Assembly (NCBI GenBank): GCA_959027945.1
Contig: CAUFRO010000004.1
Location: forward strand, 24,567-88,566
Direction of reading: 5' to 3'
DNA length: 64,000 nucleotides
Source of the DNA: an uncultured Collinsella sp.
Lineage (GTDB): Bacteria; Actinomycetota; Coriobacteriia; Coriobacteriales; Coriobacteriaceae
Shown: piece after piece, positions 8,462 to 16,931 of the stretch
Layout of the letters: each line of letters starts with the position of its first letter
Position numbering within the stretch: position 1 is the first letter of the stretch
The notes under the pieces: model-generated
Databases searched by the model: none
What the model saw: only the letters and a program-made list of their open reading frames with translations
What the model was told of the DNA's origin: nothing
Translations under genes and position numbers: made by a program

Positions 8462-9964
8462 CTAGTCCTGGGCTTTGATACTCGGCAGTAGGATCTGCGC
8501 GAGGTAGTCGGTTTCGAGCTTAGTGGCACCATCGGCCTTGCCGTCTTTACCTACCAGGTCGTTCTTGATCTGACTATACGTATAGCGGTTGCCGGTCGTC
8601 AGCTCGACAAGCTCAATGGCCGTGTCCATGGGGTAGGTTGACACGGGGTTCTGCGTCCGTCCGTTGATGGTCTGGGGCACCACGTACGGATAGACGGGGC
8701 CGCTGGCGTAGACGGTATAACCGTTGCCTAGATTGGCCGCACCCAAAACCGTATCGCCTTCATCGGGCGTAAAGCTCTCGCCCTCGCGCACCGCGACGAG
8801 CGTCACGAGCGGCGTATTGGCGTCGTCGCCCAGATAGATGCATAGCGTGCTTCCGTTTTGCCAAGTTGCGACCTTGCCGTACCACTCGACGGGAATATCG
8901 AGCTGGTAGAGGTCGGTTGCCTTGTGGCGAGCGTCAGCATCACGGGACGCCTGTGCCTTTTGCGCGCTCACGGCATTGACGGCGGCGTCGCGCCGCGCGG
9001 TTGCCGCCTGCTGAAGTATCTTGGCGGCCGCGGCGGAGCTCGCACCGCCTTCCTCGGCATACTTGGCGGCGGCATCGATCTGGTCGTCAGTCACCGTGTC
9101 GGCCGAAGGCACCTTGAGCTTAAAGGCGGCCTGGGCACTTAAATCCTGTCCATCGCTCTTAACGGTGACCTGCGTCTTGGTGGTCGGGACGGTATAGACG
9201 GTGCCGTCGGCCGCGATGGGGGAGGCGGCGATGGAGAGCGTGTAATCGCCGGGCAGCAGTTTGATGCCGCGGCCGTGCTCGTCAACATAGAGTGTTTCGC
9301 TCACGGAGGAGCCATCAGCGTCCTGACCGCTCACCTGTACGGGAATCTTGGAGCCGGTGGAACAGTCGAGGCCCGCGGCATGCACGCCAATCTGCACTGA
9401 CATCATCGTGTGGGCATTGGCGGCGGCAGCGGCAGCCTGCTCTTGCTGATATCCGTTCCAGGCAGCATAGCCTGCACCGCCGGCGACGAGCGCGACGGCT
9501 ACGACACCGGCGACCATCAGATTGCGGCGCTTGGGCGACATCTTGCGATGGCGAACCTCGGCCTCGCGTGCCGAGGGAACGGACGGCAGGGGAATATCGC
9601 CCATGGCGATGGTCTCGTCCACGGCTGGTGCGGAACCCAGGCCAGGAAGCTCGCGGGTCAGCGAATCCTCGGCCGGCAAGCTGTCGAGCAAGACGGTTTC
9701 CTCGCCCGTGTCGGATTCGGGCTGATTGCCGGCCTCGCATTCGGATTTCTCGTGCCCCGCCCCGCCTTCGGTGGGCGCGGCGCCATCGTCTTTTGCATCC
9801 TGATCATCGGACTGCGCCTCGGCTTCCGACTCATCCTGCACATCAACGCCCGAATCGTCAAACGCAATCTCATCGAGTGAAATCCGGTCTAAGCTCTCCA
9901 AGGCCTCAGCGCAAGCTTCTGCATCTTGGGCCGCATCCTCTTGGCCCATCGTCTCATCTTTCAT
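8462..9964 (-). CDS. Single-pass membrane protein with large acidic cytoplasmic region
   Basis: 500 residues. A strongly acidic, low-complexity N-terminal region (about 1-145, many Asp/Glu/Ala) precedes one transmembrane segment (about 149-172). Then come an Ala-rich stretch and an extracytoplasmic domain of about 320 residues that begins with a beta-rich part (LLPGDYTLSIAA) and includes an Ala/Gln-rich, probably helical section (about 285-330). The topology recalls actinobacterial anchored proteins fed by kinase/FHA signalling, but no catalytic motif is visible and the function is unknown. Start ATG 9964 has GGGGGA upstream. Confidence 0.8.
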   Translation of the reverse strand: MKDETMGQEDAAQDAEACAEALESLDRISLDEIAFDDSGVDVQDESEAEAQSDDQDAKDDGAAPTEGGAGHEKSECEAGNQPESDTGEETVLLDSLPAEDSLTRELPGLGSAPAVDETIAMGDIPLPSVPSAREAEVRHRKMSPKRRNLMVAGVVAVALVAGGAGYAAWNGYQQEQAAAAAANAHTMMSVQIGVHAAGLDCSTGSKIPVQVSGQDADGSSVSETLYVDEHGRGIKLLPGDYTLSIAASPIAADGTVYTVPTTKTQVTVKSDGQDLSAQAAFKLKVPSADTVTDDQIDAAAKYAEEGGASSAAAAKILQQAATARRDAAVNAVSAQKAQASRDADARHKATDLYQLDIPVEWYGKVATWQNGSTLCIYLGDDANTPLVTLVAVREGESFTPDEGDTVLGAANLGNGYTVYASGPVYPYVVPQTINGRTQNPVSTYPMDTAIELVELTTGNRYTYSQIKNDLVGKDGKADGATKLETDYLAQILLPSIKAQD

Positions 9965-10086
9965 ATATCCCCCAAGCTCAATATCGGGACAACACTGTAC
10001 CCAAAAATGGAGCCATATAAAGCGCGTGCGAAATATAAGATCCGATTTAACTCGAGCGCATCGTTCGGCCGCATCCTCGCGGCAGC

Positions 10087-10126
10087 AAAAGGCCCCCGGA
10101 ACGCGAACGAATCACATTCCGGGGGC
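10087..10126 (-). terminator. Intrinsic terminator of the DUF5692 operon
   Basis: Perfect 10-bp stem GCCCCCGGAA/TTCCGGGGGC (10092-10101, 10117-10126); on the minus strand it is followed by TTTT. Confidence 0.85.
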
Positions 10127-10197
10127 TCTGCAATGCGTTGAGTTGCGCGGAGCCGGCTATGCTGCTTCGCGCTCAAGCGATGTCTGCGTCAGGCGCG

Positions 10198-11205
10198 TTA
10201 CTCGGCGTGCGCGTAATCAACCTTGGCGCGGCGAGCGGTAGCCTTCTCCCAATCGCTGGTGCCCTCAAAGACATCCTGCTTGTAGGGATTGCGGCCGAGC
10301 TTTTTGGCGCGGTAGGCGATGTAGATGATCGCGGCGACGTTGGCGACCAGTGCGGCGATCGAGACCGCGGTAGCGGCGCCGGGGTCGAGCGTGGAGTGGG
10401 TCACAAAGATGGACTCCTCCTGGAAATACGGGAATACCTGGGCAAACATGCACCAAATAGCCAGCGTAAAGGCGCGGTTCTGGATCCAGCCGCCCTTGTT
10501 CCAGATAAAGGCGGCGACGGTGGGTGCCAGCAGCAGCGCAAAGCCGCAGAACCAGGAGTGGGTGGGCAGGCAGTTGTAGGTGTAGCAAAAGTTCCAGATA
10601 TCGTAGGCGATAATATAGACCCAGGTCATATCGGGCCACAGCATGTCGGTCTGATCCTCGGAGGCGTAGACGCTCCACCAACCGGTCATGCAGAAGATGT
10701 TGATGATACCGGCGATGCCGTTGAACACGTTGTTCCAGCCGGCCAGCTGCGTAGCACCTTCGGAGGTGACCCAGGTGGACTCACCCAGGACAAAGAAGTG
10801 ATAGGCGCTCTCGAAGTCGGACACGACGGCGATCATGATGTTGATGGCGACGATCACAAACGGCCACGCGCGGAACCAATGCGCCTTGCCGATCTTTCCC
10901 CACTGGTACTTAATGGCAATGAAGCCCCAGCAACCAGCCAGCGCCGCGTATACCTTGGCGTAGTGGAACCAGCTGTTCTGGTACACATGGGTGGGGTTGG
11001 TGAGCGCCCACTCGGCACCCTGCGAGACGCCGATGGCGATGGCGACGCAGTAGATGGTCATGGCCAGCGGAGCCACGCCAAAGATGATTGCCGCGCCCAG
11101 CTTGGTGCGGCGGCCGACCTCGTTGAGCACGATCAGGCCGATAAAGACCATGGCCCATCCGGCCCAGTGGATAAGGGTATCGCTACCCCAAACATCGAAC
11201 AGCAT
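10198..11205 (-). CDS. DUF5692-family polytopic membrane protein
   Basis: 335 residues with about eight or nine hydrophobic segments, unusually rich in Trp, Tyr and His (for example YQNSWFHYAK and PTHSWFCG). I recognise this as the DUF5692 family of uncharacterised membrane proteins from gut Coriobacteria and Firmicutes; a transport or electron-transfer role is possible but unproven. Start ATG 11205 is preceded by AAAGGAG. It lies 63 bases downstream of the TetR gene on the same strand, so the two are probably co-transcribed and share the regulated promoter facing the Fe-S oxidoreductase. Confidence 0.8.
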   Translation of the reverse strand: MLFDVWGSDTLIHWAGWAMVFIGLIVLNEVGRRTKLGAAIIFGVAPLAMTIYCVAIAIGVSQGAEWALTNPTHVYQNSWFHYAKVYAALAGCWGFIAIKYQWGKIGKAHWFRAWPFVIVAINIMIAVVSDFESAYHFFVLGESTWVTSEGATQLAGWNNVFNGIAGIINIFCMTGWWSVYASEDQTDMLWPDMTWVYIIAYDIWNFCYTYNCLPTHSWFCGFALLLAPTVAAFIWNKGGWIQNRAFTLAIWCMFAQVFPYFQEESIFVTHSTLDPGAATAVSIAALVANVAAIIYIAYRAKKLGRNPYKQDVFEGTSDWEKATARRAKVDYAHAE

Positions 11206-11268
11206 GCTGCTCTCCTTTCACACGCCCGCGGCCCCTCTTCTGATCGCGGGCAGTTTGGCCAAATGTCG

Positions 11269-11931
11269 TCAGTTCTGGGGCTTGCGCTCCGGATACTTGG
11301 CGGTATAGCCCTCGATGTGGAGTGTCGAGGCGATGATTTCCTTGACCGTCTCGTCGGGCACATCGGGGTGCGTGCGGATATACATCAAAAGACCCATGAT
11401 GAGGGTGTAGAACGTTTCGTAGACATGGTCGATGCGCAGCTCGTGGTGGGCGACAAAATCCACCACGGTGGTGTCGCAGATATACTGCGCCACGCGCTGG
11501 ACCACGTTGTGCAAAAAGCCGCCGTAGAGCGCGCCGCTGTTGGAGGTCAGAGTGTGCGGCAGCTCGTGGCCGCTGGCGACCAGGCGCTTAAAGAGCGGGG
11601 CGACGGTGTCGAGCGCGCCCTCGATATCACCGACGGTGCGGTTGGCATTCCACTGCTCGAGCTCGGAGATAAAACCGTCGATTGTCTCGTCCATGACGGC
11701 GGTGACGGCGGCGTCCATGTCGGCGAAGTAGTGGTAGAACAATGAACGCGTGCAGCCGGCTCGCTTGGTCACGGCCGATACCGATAGGTGGGACACGCCC
11801 AGCTCGGAGCTTACGGTGCGCACGGCATCGAGGATCTCGCGACGGCGTTCGTCGCCCGTCAGGCGCTTTGCCGCGCTATCGGATGCGGGGACGGCATCGA
11901 CCACAGAGGTACCTGCTGTGTTGTTGCCCAT
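11269..11931 (-). CDS. TetR-family transcriptional regulator
   Basis: 220 residues. Residues about 24-75 form a TetR helix-turn-helix (RREILDAV, SVSAVTKRAGCTRSLFYHYF); the remainder is a helical ligand/dimer domain with no recognisable specificity. Start ATG 11931 has a GAAAGGCGG ribosome site. It is divergent from the Fe-S/FAD oxidoreductase across about 190 bases that contain two matching TTGAC-N5-GTCAA palindromes, very likely its operators, and upstream of the DUF5692 gene. Confidence 0.9.
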   Translation of the reverse strand: MGNNTAGTSVVDAVPASDSAAKRLTGDERRREILDAVRTVSSELGVSHLSVSAVTKRAGCTRSLFYHYFADMDAAVTAVMDETIDGFISELEQWNANRTVGDIEGALDTVAPLFKRLVASGHELPHTLTSNSGALYGGFLHNVVQRVAQYICDTTVVDFVAHHELRIDHVYETFYTLIMGLLMYIRTHPDVPDETVKEIIASTLHIEGYTAKYPERKPQN

Positions 11932-11989
11932 GTTTTGCCGCCTTTCATCCTCTTTTGCCTGACCGTTCGCCTAACAGTCTTGAATATTG

Positions 11990-12027
11990 TTGACGGTTCG
12001 TCAATACTATTTTTGACACAATGTCAA
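11990..12027. promoter_or_regulatory. Tandem TetR-type operators
   Basis: Two copies of TTGAC-N5-GTCAA at 11990-12004 and 12013-12027, centres 23 bp apart (about two helical turns), in the divergent region between the TetR gene and the oxidoreductase. TTGAC in each copy could also serve as a -35 box. Confidence 0.7.
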
Positions 12028-12119
12028 CAATGGCGGGTGAACGGCATGGGGGCATGCCCGGCCTGCAAAAAAGAGGGGCGCCGCGGTCCCGCCGGGCTGT
12101 GGCAAGAGAAGGGACAACC

Positions 12120-14897
12120 ATGATTCTCAACGGACCGGGGATTAGCTACACCGAGCCCGACATCGGTTCGGAGTTCGTGGCGCCGCTGCCGGAGCATCCG
12201 CGCGAGGCCATCGTCAAGCTGTGCGAGCACTGCACCAACCGTCTGCTGCATCGCGATGAGCTGCTGGGCTACGAGTACTGGTCGTTTGCCGAGGCCGCGA
12301 CTGACGAGCAGGCCGAAGTGCTCTGCAAGATGAAGATGCGCCGTCCCTATACGCTGCCCGAGATGGTCAAGCTCACCGGCATGCCCGAAGCCGATATCGA
12401 GAAGATGCTCGACGACATGAGCTACACGGGTCTGCTCGAGTACAACTGGGAAAACCCCGAGCGCGCCAAGCAGTGGGTGCTGCCCATGCTGGTGCCGGGT
12501 TCCGCCGAGTTCCTCAACATGCGCGTGAGCCAGCTCGAGGAGCACCCGGTCTATGCCAAGTTCTTTGAGCAGGCGTCCAAGGGACCGCTGTCCAAGGCCA
12601 CGCCGATGGTGCCGCCCGGAGGCGCCGGCATCGGCATGCACGTCATTCCGGTCGAGAAGGCCATCGACGCCGCGAGCACCTCGGTGCCGATCGAGCATAT
12701 CGAGCACTGGCTCGACAAATACGAGGGTAAGTATGCCGCCAGCACCTGCAGCTGCCGCGCGAGCCGTCGCGTGATGGGTGAGGGCTGCGCCGATGACCCG
12801 GCCGATTGGTGCATCGCCGTGGGCGATATGGCCGATTACGTGGTTGAGACCGACCGCGGCCATTACGTGACCCGCGACGAGGTCTACGACATCCTGCGCC
12901 AGGCCGAGGACAACGGCTTTGTGCACCAGATCACCAACATCGACGGCGAGAACAAGATCTTCGCCATCTGCAACTGCAACGTCAACGTGTGCTACGCCCT
13001 GCGCACCTCGCAGCTGTTCAACACGCCCAACCTGTCGCGCTCGGCCTATGTCGCCAAGGTCGAGAAGGACAAGTGCGTTGCCTGCGGTCGCTGCGTTGAG
13101 GTGTGCCCCGCCGGTGCCGCCAAGCTCGGCCAGAAGCTCTGCAGCAAAAAGGCCGGCGGACAGGTGCCCGAGTATCCGCGCCAGGAGCTGCCCGATGCCA
13201 CCAAGTGGGACCACACCAAGTGGTCGCCCAACTACCGCAACGATAACCGTATCGAGACGCACGAGTCCGGCACCGCGCCCTGCAAGACGGCTTGCCCCGC
13301 GCACGTTGCCGTTCAGGGCTATCTGAAGCTTGCGGCACAGGGGCGCTATGACGAGGCCCTAGCACTCATTAAGCGCGAGAACCCGCTGCCCGCTATCTGC
13401 GGCCGTGTGTGCAACCGCCGCTGTGAGGATGCCTGCACCCGCGGCCGTGTGGATGCCGCCGTGGCTATCGACGAGGTCAAGAAGTTCATCGCCCAGCGCG
13501 ATCTGGATGCCGCGACCCGCTACGTCCCGCCCGTGGTGACCCCGACGCGTGCCGGCGGCTTCGACCAGAAGATCGCCATCATCGGTGCCGGTCCGGCCGG
13601 CCTGTCCTGCGCTTTCTACCTGGCCGAGAAGGGCTACAAACCTGTCGTGTTCGAGAAAAACGAGCGCCCGGGCGGCATGCTCACCTACGGCATTCCCAGC
13701 TTTAAGCTGCAGAAGGATGTTATCGAGGCCGAGGTCGAGATCATTCGCCTGATGGGTGCCGAGTTCCGCTATGGCGTGGAAGTCGGTCGCGACGTGACGC
13801 TCGACGAGCTGCGCGCGCAGGGCTTTAAGGCCTTCTACGTTGCCATTGGCTGCCAGGGCGGCCGCCTTGCCGGTATTCCGGGTGAGGATGCCGAGGACGT
13901 GACCGTGGCCGTCGACTTTTTGCGCGAGGTCAACAGTGGCAAGATCGACGCGCTGCCCGGCCGTACCATCGTGGTGGGCGGTGGTAACGTGGCTATCGAT
14001 GTCGCGCGCAACGCCTGCCGTCTGGGTTCCGAGCACGTTGAGATGTTCTGCCTGGAGAGCGAGGCCCAGATGCCCGCCAGCGAGGAAGAACGTCGCGAGG
14101 CCGTTGAGGACGGCGCTCACATCAGCTGCGGCTGGGGCCCCAAGGAGATTCACCTGGACGAGGCCGGTCGTGTGTGCGGTATCACCTTCAAGCGCTGCAC
14201 GCGTGTCTTTGACGACGAGGGCCGTTTTGCGCCCGAGTACGACGAGAACGACCTGCGCCGCGTCGATGCCGACCGCGTGGTCATGTCCATCGGCCAGTCC
14301 ATCGTGTGGGGCGACCTGCTGGCTGGCTCCAAGGTGGAGCTTGGCCGTGGTCAGGGCGCCCTTGCCGATCCCCAGACCTACCAGACCGCCGAACCCGACA
14401 TCTTTGTGGGCGGCGACGTCTATACCGGCCCCAGCTTTGCCATCGATGCCATCGCCGCCGGTCACGAGGCCGCCGTGTCCATCCATCGCTTTGTGCAGCC
14501 GGGCTCCACGCTCACCATCGGCCGCAACCAGCGCCGCTATACCGCGTTCGACCGCGACGACGTTGTTCTCGAGGGCTACGACAACGCGAGCCGCGAGGTT
14601 GCGCATGTGGACCGCGAGCGCGAGAAGGCTGCGCCGTTTAGCGAGTATGTTGAGACCTTTACCGAGGAACAGGTGCGCGCCGAGACCGCCCGCTGCCTGG
14701 GCTGCGGCGCCTCGATTGTCGATCCCAACAAGTGCATCGGCTGCGGCCTGTGCACCACCAAGTGCGCGTTCGACGCCATCCATCTAGATCGCGACCGCCC
14801 CGAGTGCTCAACGATGGTCAAATACGAGCAAAAGCTCCCAAGCCTGGGCAAGTACGCATTGAAGCGTGCAATTAAGATCAAATTTGGGAAGAAGTAA
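12120..14897 (+). CDS. FAD/NAD(P)-dependent oxidoreductase with multiple 4Fe-4S clusters
   Basis: 925 residues. After an N-terminal region of about 200 residues come a Cys cluster (CSCRASRR about 210, then C222), a 4Fe-4S ferredoxin motif CVACGRCVEVC (about 319-329), and a GltD-like Cys-rich helical domain (CKTACPAH, CGRVCNRRCEDAC). These are followed by a dinucleotide-binding flavoprotein core with FAD motif GAGPAGLS (about 489) and NADPH motif VGGGNVAID (about 618). A C-terminal CLGCGAS plus CIGCGLCTTKC adds another cluster. This is the NADPH-glutamate-synthase-small-subunit type electron-transfer module; the electron partner and substrate are unknown. ATG 12120 is chosen because of GAAGGGA upstream. 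TetR control is likely. Confidence 0.85.
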   Translation: MILNGPGISYTEPDIGSEFVAPLPEHPREAIVKLCEHCTNRLLHRDELLGYEYWSFAEAATDEQAEVLCKMKMRRPYTLPEMVKLTGMPEADIEKMLDDMSYTGLLEYNWENPERAKQWVLPMLVPGSAEFLNMRVSQLEEHPVYAKFFEQASKGPLSKATPMVPPGGAGIGMHVIPVEKAIDAASTSVPIEHIEHWLDKYEGKYAASTCSCRASRRVMGEGCADDPADWCIAVGDMADYVVETDRGHYVTRDEVYDILRQAEDNGFVHQITNIDGENKIFAICNCNVNVCYALRTSQLFNTPNLSRSAYVAKVEKDKCVACGRCVEVCPAGAAKLGQKLCSKKAGGQVPEYPRQELPDATKWDHTKWSPNYRNDNRIETHESGTAPCKTACPAHVAVQGYLKLAAQGRYDEALALIKRENPLPAICGRVCNRRCEDACTRGRVDAAVAIDEVKKFIAQRDLDAATRYVPPVVTPTRAGGFDQKIAIIGAGPAGLSCAFYLAEKGYKPVVFEKNERPGGMLTYGIPSFKLQKDVIEAEVEIIRLMGAEFRYGVEVGRDVTLDELRAQGFKAFYVAIGCQGGRLAGIPGEDAEDVTVAVDFLREVNSGKIDALPGRTIVVGGGNVAIDVARNACRLGSEHVEMFCLESEAQMPASEEERREAVEDGAHISCGWGPKEIHLDEAGRVCGITFKRCTRVFDDEGRFAPEYDENDLRRVDADRVVMSIGQSIVWGDLLAGSKVELGRGQGALADPQTYQTAEPDIFVGGDVYTGPSFAIDAIAAGHEAAVSIHRFVQPGSTLTIGRNQRRYTAFDRDDVVLEGYDNASREVAHVDREREKAAPFSEYVETFTEEQVRAETARCLGCGASIVDPNKCIGCGLCTTKCAFDAIHLDRDRPECSTMVKYEQKLPSLGKYALKRAIKIKFGKK

Positions 14898-14944
14898 GAG
14901 ACCTAACAAGTAAGTGAACGGCGCAGAGGGCGGTTGGACAGCGA

Positions 14945-15042
14945 GCGGGTCCCAGGCGTGGCGAGGTGCCTTGAAAGAGGAGGGCATAGGGCTTTTGCCC
15001 ATGCCCGACGATTGAAAGGCAGATCGCCCGTCTGGGACTCGC
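14945..15042 (+). ncRNA. Highly structured leader RNA upstream of hypA (candidate riboswitch)
   Basis: The 98 bases fold into one long hairpin. The basal stem 14945-14958/15029-15042 is 14 bp with two G-U pairs. It continues with 14960-14964/15024-15028, a 3x3 internal loop, GCCTT/AAGGC (14968-14972/15016-15020), a 9x9 internal loop with G.A/A.G pairs at both ends, then GGGCAT/ATGCCC and GGGC/GCCC around a TTTT loop. It lies 47 bases after the oxidoreductase stop and 49 before hypA. It matches no riboswitch consensus I know. Confidence 0.5.
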
Positions 15043-15057
15043 GCAGCGTCAAGCCGA

Positions 15058-15079
15058 CCGCCGTTCGTTAGAACGGCGG
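15058..15079 (+). promoter_or_regulatory. hypA: Hairpin touching the hypA ribosome site
   Basis: Perfect 9-bp stem CCGCCGTTC/GAACGGCGG with loop GTTA. Its 3' arm overlaps the first bases of the GGAAGGA ribosome site, so it could act as the switching element for the leader structure at 14945. Confidence 0.5.
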
Positions 15080-15091
15080 AAGGAATTAAAA

Positions 15092-15520
15092 GTGCACGAG
15101 CTCGGAATCGTCTATCACATCATTCGCGATGTCGAGAACGTGGCGCGCGCCAATGGCGTGCGTCGCGTTTCGAGCGTCACGCTGCTGCTGGGCGAGGTCT
15201 CGGGCGTCGTTCCCGACTTGCTGCTCGACGCTTGGCGCTGGGCGGCAGATAAAAAGCCCATCACCGAGGGTGCAGAGCTTATCGTGGAGCCCGTTGAGGC
15301 CGTGACACATTGCGAGGCGTGTAGCCGCGACTACGCGACGGTCGAGCACGGCAAGACCTGTCCCCATTGCGGTAGCGGCGAGACATACCTGCTGCAGGGC
15401 CAGGAGGTCATGATCAAGCAGATTGAGACCCCCGACGAGAACCCGGCAGATGCTGCTCCTGACGGCCTCTCCGACGCCCCCGACGCCGTCGACGCCGCCA
15501 ACCCCCTCCGCATCGTCTAG
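15092..15520 (+). CDS. hypA: HypA nickel metallochaperone
   Basis: 142 residues. HypA delivers nickel with HypB during [NiFe]-hydrogenase maturation. The nickel-binding N-terminus Met-His-Glu (MHELGIV) and the zinc ribbon CEAC-N13-CPHC are intact. The C-terminal 30 residues (Asp/Ala/Pro-rich) extend beyond the usual HypA end. Start is the GTG at 15092 with GGAAGGA upstream; starting elsewhere would remove the essential His2. No hydrogenase or other hyp gene is in the window. Confidence 0.9.
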   Translation: MHELGIVYHIIRDVENVARANGVRRVSSVTLLLGEVSGVVPDLLLDAWRWAADKKPITEGAELIVEPVEAVTHCEACSRDYATVEHGKTCPHCGSGETYLLQGQEVMIKQIETPDENPADAAPDGLSDAPDAVDAANPLRIV

Positions 15521-15531
15521 GACCCCCTATA

Positions 15532-15597
15532 AGTTGCGGTGAAATAGTTCCTAAATCAGCCTTCTGGCTCTTAAACAAGAACTATTCCACCGCAACT
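15532..15597. repeat. Long hairpin element, GTTGCGG family, copy 2
   Basis: Arms 15532-15550 and 15579-15597 begin AGTTGCGGTGAAATAG and pair with one mismatch. Relative to the copy at 6739 the inner part of the arms changes from GGGA to TTC on both sides, so the pairing is kept. Confidence 0.8.
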
Positions 15598-15602
15598 ATT
15601 TT

Positions 15603-15923
15603 GAGTGGTTTCATAGATCATAAGTCACGAAAATAGTCAAGTCATGTCTGTTTAAACAAAATAGCGGCAGTACAAGCGCATTCGCGCTTGCCAAAATCGA
15701 TATTAATGAACAGCCTGTTTGTATCTGTAAAATGCATGGCTTGATGTGCGACGCCTTGGCGTGTAATGAGTCAAAAAGCGGTAACGTAATCAATTTGTAA
15801 CAAACATAGACGTTTAAACAAATAAACCAACCTTTTGCGAATTTAGCTATAATTCCACAAACCAAACAGGTATACTTCCTTAATGTCGTGTAGGAAATAC
15901 GTAGACAAAAAGGAGGTTATGTG
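15603..15923 (+). promoter_or_regulatory. Promoter region of the mannose PTS operon
   Basis: AT-rich stretch of 321 bases without a gene. It holds two copies of GTTTAAACAAA (15650-15660 and 15812-15822), each with a perfect GTTTAAAC palindrome, which may be regulator sites, a small CAAGCGC/GCGCTTG hairpin near 15675-15691, and a -10-like TATAAT at 15848-15853. No convincing -35 or sigma-54 -24/-12 pair was found. Confidence 0.45.
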
Positions 15924-16913
15924 ATGGTAAGTATTGTTCTTGCTAGCCACGGGGACTTGGCAGCTGGAATCAAGCAGACGGGCTCGATGGTCTTTGGCGA
16001 TCAGCCGTCTGTAGCCGTGGTCTCGCTCGAGCCGAGCATGGGCCCCGACGACTTCCGTGCCAAGGTCGAGGAAGCAGTCGCTTCCTTCGAGGACCAGGAG
16101 CAGGTGCTCTTCCTCGTTGATCTGTGGGGCGGCACGCCGTTCAACCAGATCAGCGGGCTCATCGAGGGCCACGATTCCTGGGCTATCGTCACCGGTGTCA
16201 ACCTGCCTATGCTCATCGAGGCATATTCGCAGCGCTTTGATGCAAAGAACACTGCACATGCGATCGCAAAACATCTCGTGACTGAGGCTAAGGCTGGCGT
16301 GCGTGTCAAGCCCGAGTCTCTGGAGCCCGAGGAGAAGAAGCCGGCTGCGGCCGCCGCTGCTCCTGCAGGCGCCATCCCTCCGGGAACGGTCATCGGCGAT
16401 GGGCACATCAAGATCGCCCACGTCCGTATCGACACCCGTCTGCTTCATGGTCAGGTGGCCACCACGTGGACCAAGCAGATCAACCCCAACCGCATCATCG
16501 TGGTTTCCGACGGCGTTGCTCACGACGAGCTCCGCAAGACCATGATCGAGCAGGCTGCCCCTCCGGGAGTCCATGCCAACGTCGTGCCCATCAAGAAGAT
16601 GGCCGAGGTCGTCAAGGACACGCGCTTTGGTGACACCAAGGCCATGCTGCTCTTTGAGAACCCGCAGGATCTGCTCAAGGCCATCGAGGCCGGTGTCGAC
16701 ATCAAGGAAGTCAACATCGGTTCCATGGCTCACTCCAAGGGCAAGGTCGTCGTCACCAACGCCGTCGCTATGGGCGATGATGACGTTAAGACTCTCGAGG
16801 CCCTCAAGGCCAAGGGCGTCAAGTTCGAGGTCCGCAAGGTTCCTTCGGATTCCTCCGAGGATCTCGACGCCATGTTGAAGAAAGCTAAGGCCGAACTGGC
16901 CGCTCAAGCATAG
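15924..16913 (+). CDS. manX: Mannose-family PTS, EIIAB fusion
   Basis: 329 residues. Cytoplasmic phosphocarrier that passes phosphate from HPr to the incoming hexose. The EIIA domain (about 1-130) has active His9 in ASHGDLA; an Ala/Pro-rich linker follows (about 135-155); the EIIB domain has active His175 in DTRLLHGQVATTW. ATG 15924 is preferred over GTG 15921 because the AGGAGG site is then seven bases away. First gene of an operon with EIIC and EIID; substrate is probably mannose, glucose or another hexose. Confidence 0.93.
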   Translation: MVSIVLASHGDLAAGIKQTGSMVFGDQPSVAVVSLEPSMGPDDFRAKVEEAVASFEDQEQVLFLVDLWGGTPFNQISGLIEGHDSWAIVTGVNLPMLIEAYSQRFDAKNTAHAIAKHLVTEAKAGVRVKPESLEPEEKKPAAAAAAPAGAIPPGTVIGDGHIKIAHVRIDTRLLHGQVATTWTKQINPNRIIVVSDGVAHDELRKTMIEQAAPPGVHANVVPIKKMAEVVKDTRFGDTKAMLLFENPQDLLKAIEAGVDIKEVNIGSMAHSKGKVVVTNAVAMGDDDVKTLEALKAKGVKFEVRKVPSDSSEDLDAMLKKAKAELAAQA

Positions 16914-16931
16914 TAAAGGAGGGTCCGATAC

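Noticed and set aside
14945..15042. Known riboswitch classes, tRNA-Sec or 6S RNA upstream of hypA.
   Set aside because: Core sequences of these RNAs were not found; the structure is a single long hairpin of about 98 bases.
15603..15923. Sigma-54 promoter for the mannose PTS.
   Set aside because: No -24/-12 GG/GC pair found; TATAAT suggests a housekeeping promoter.
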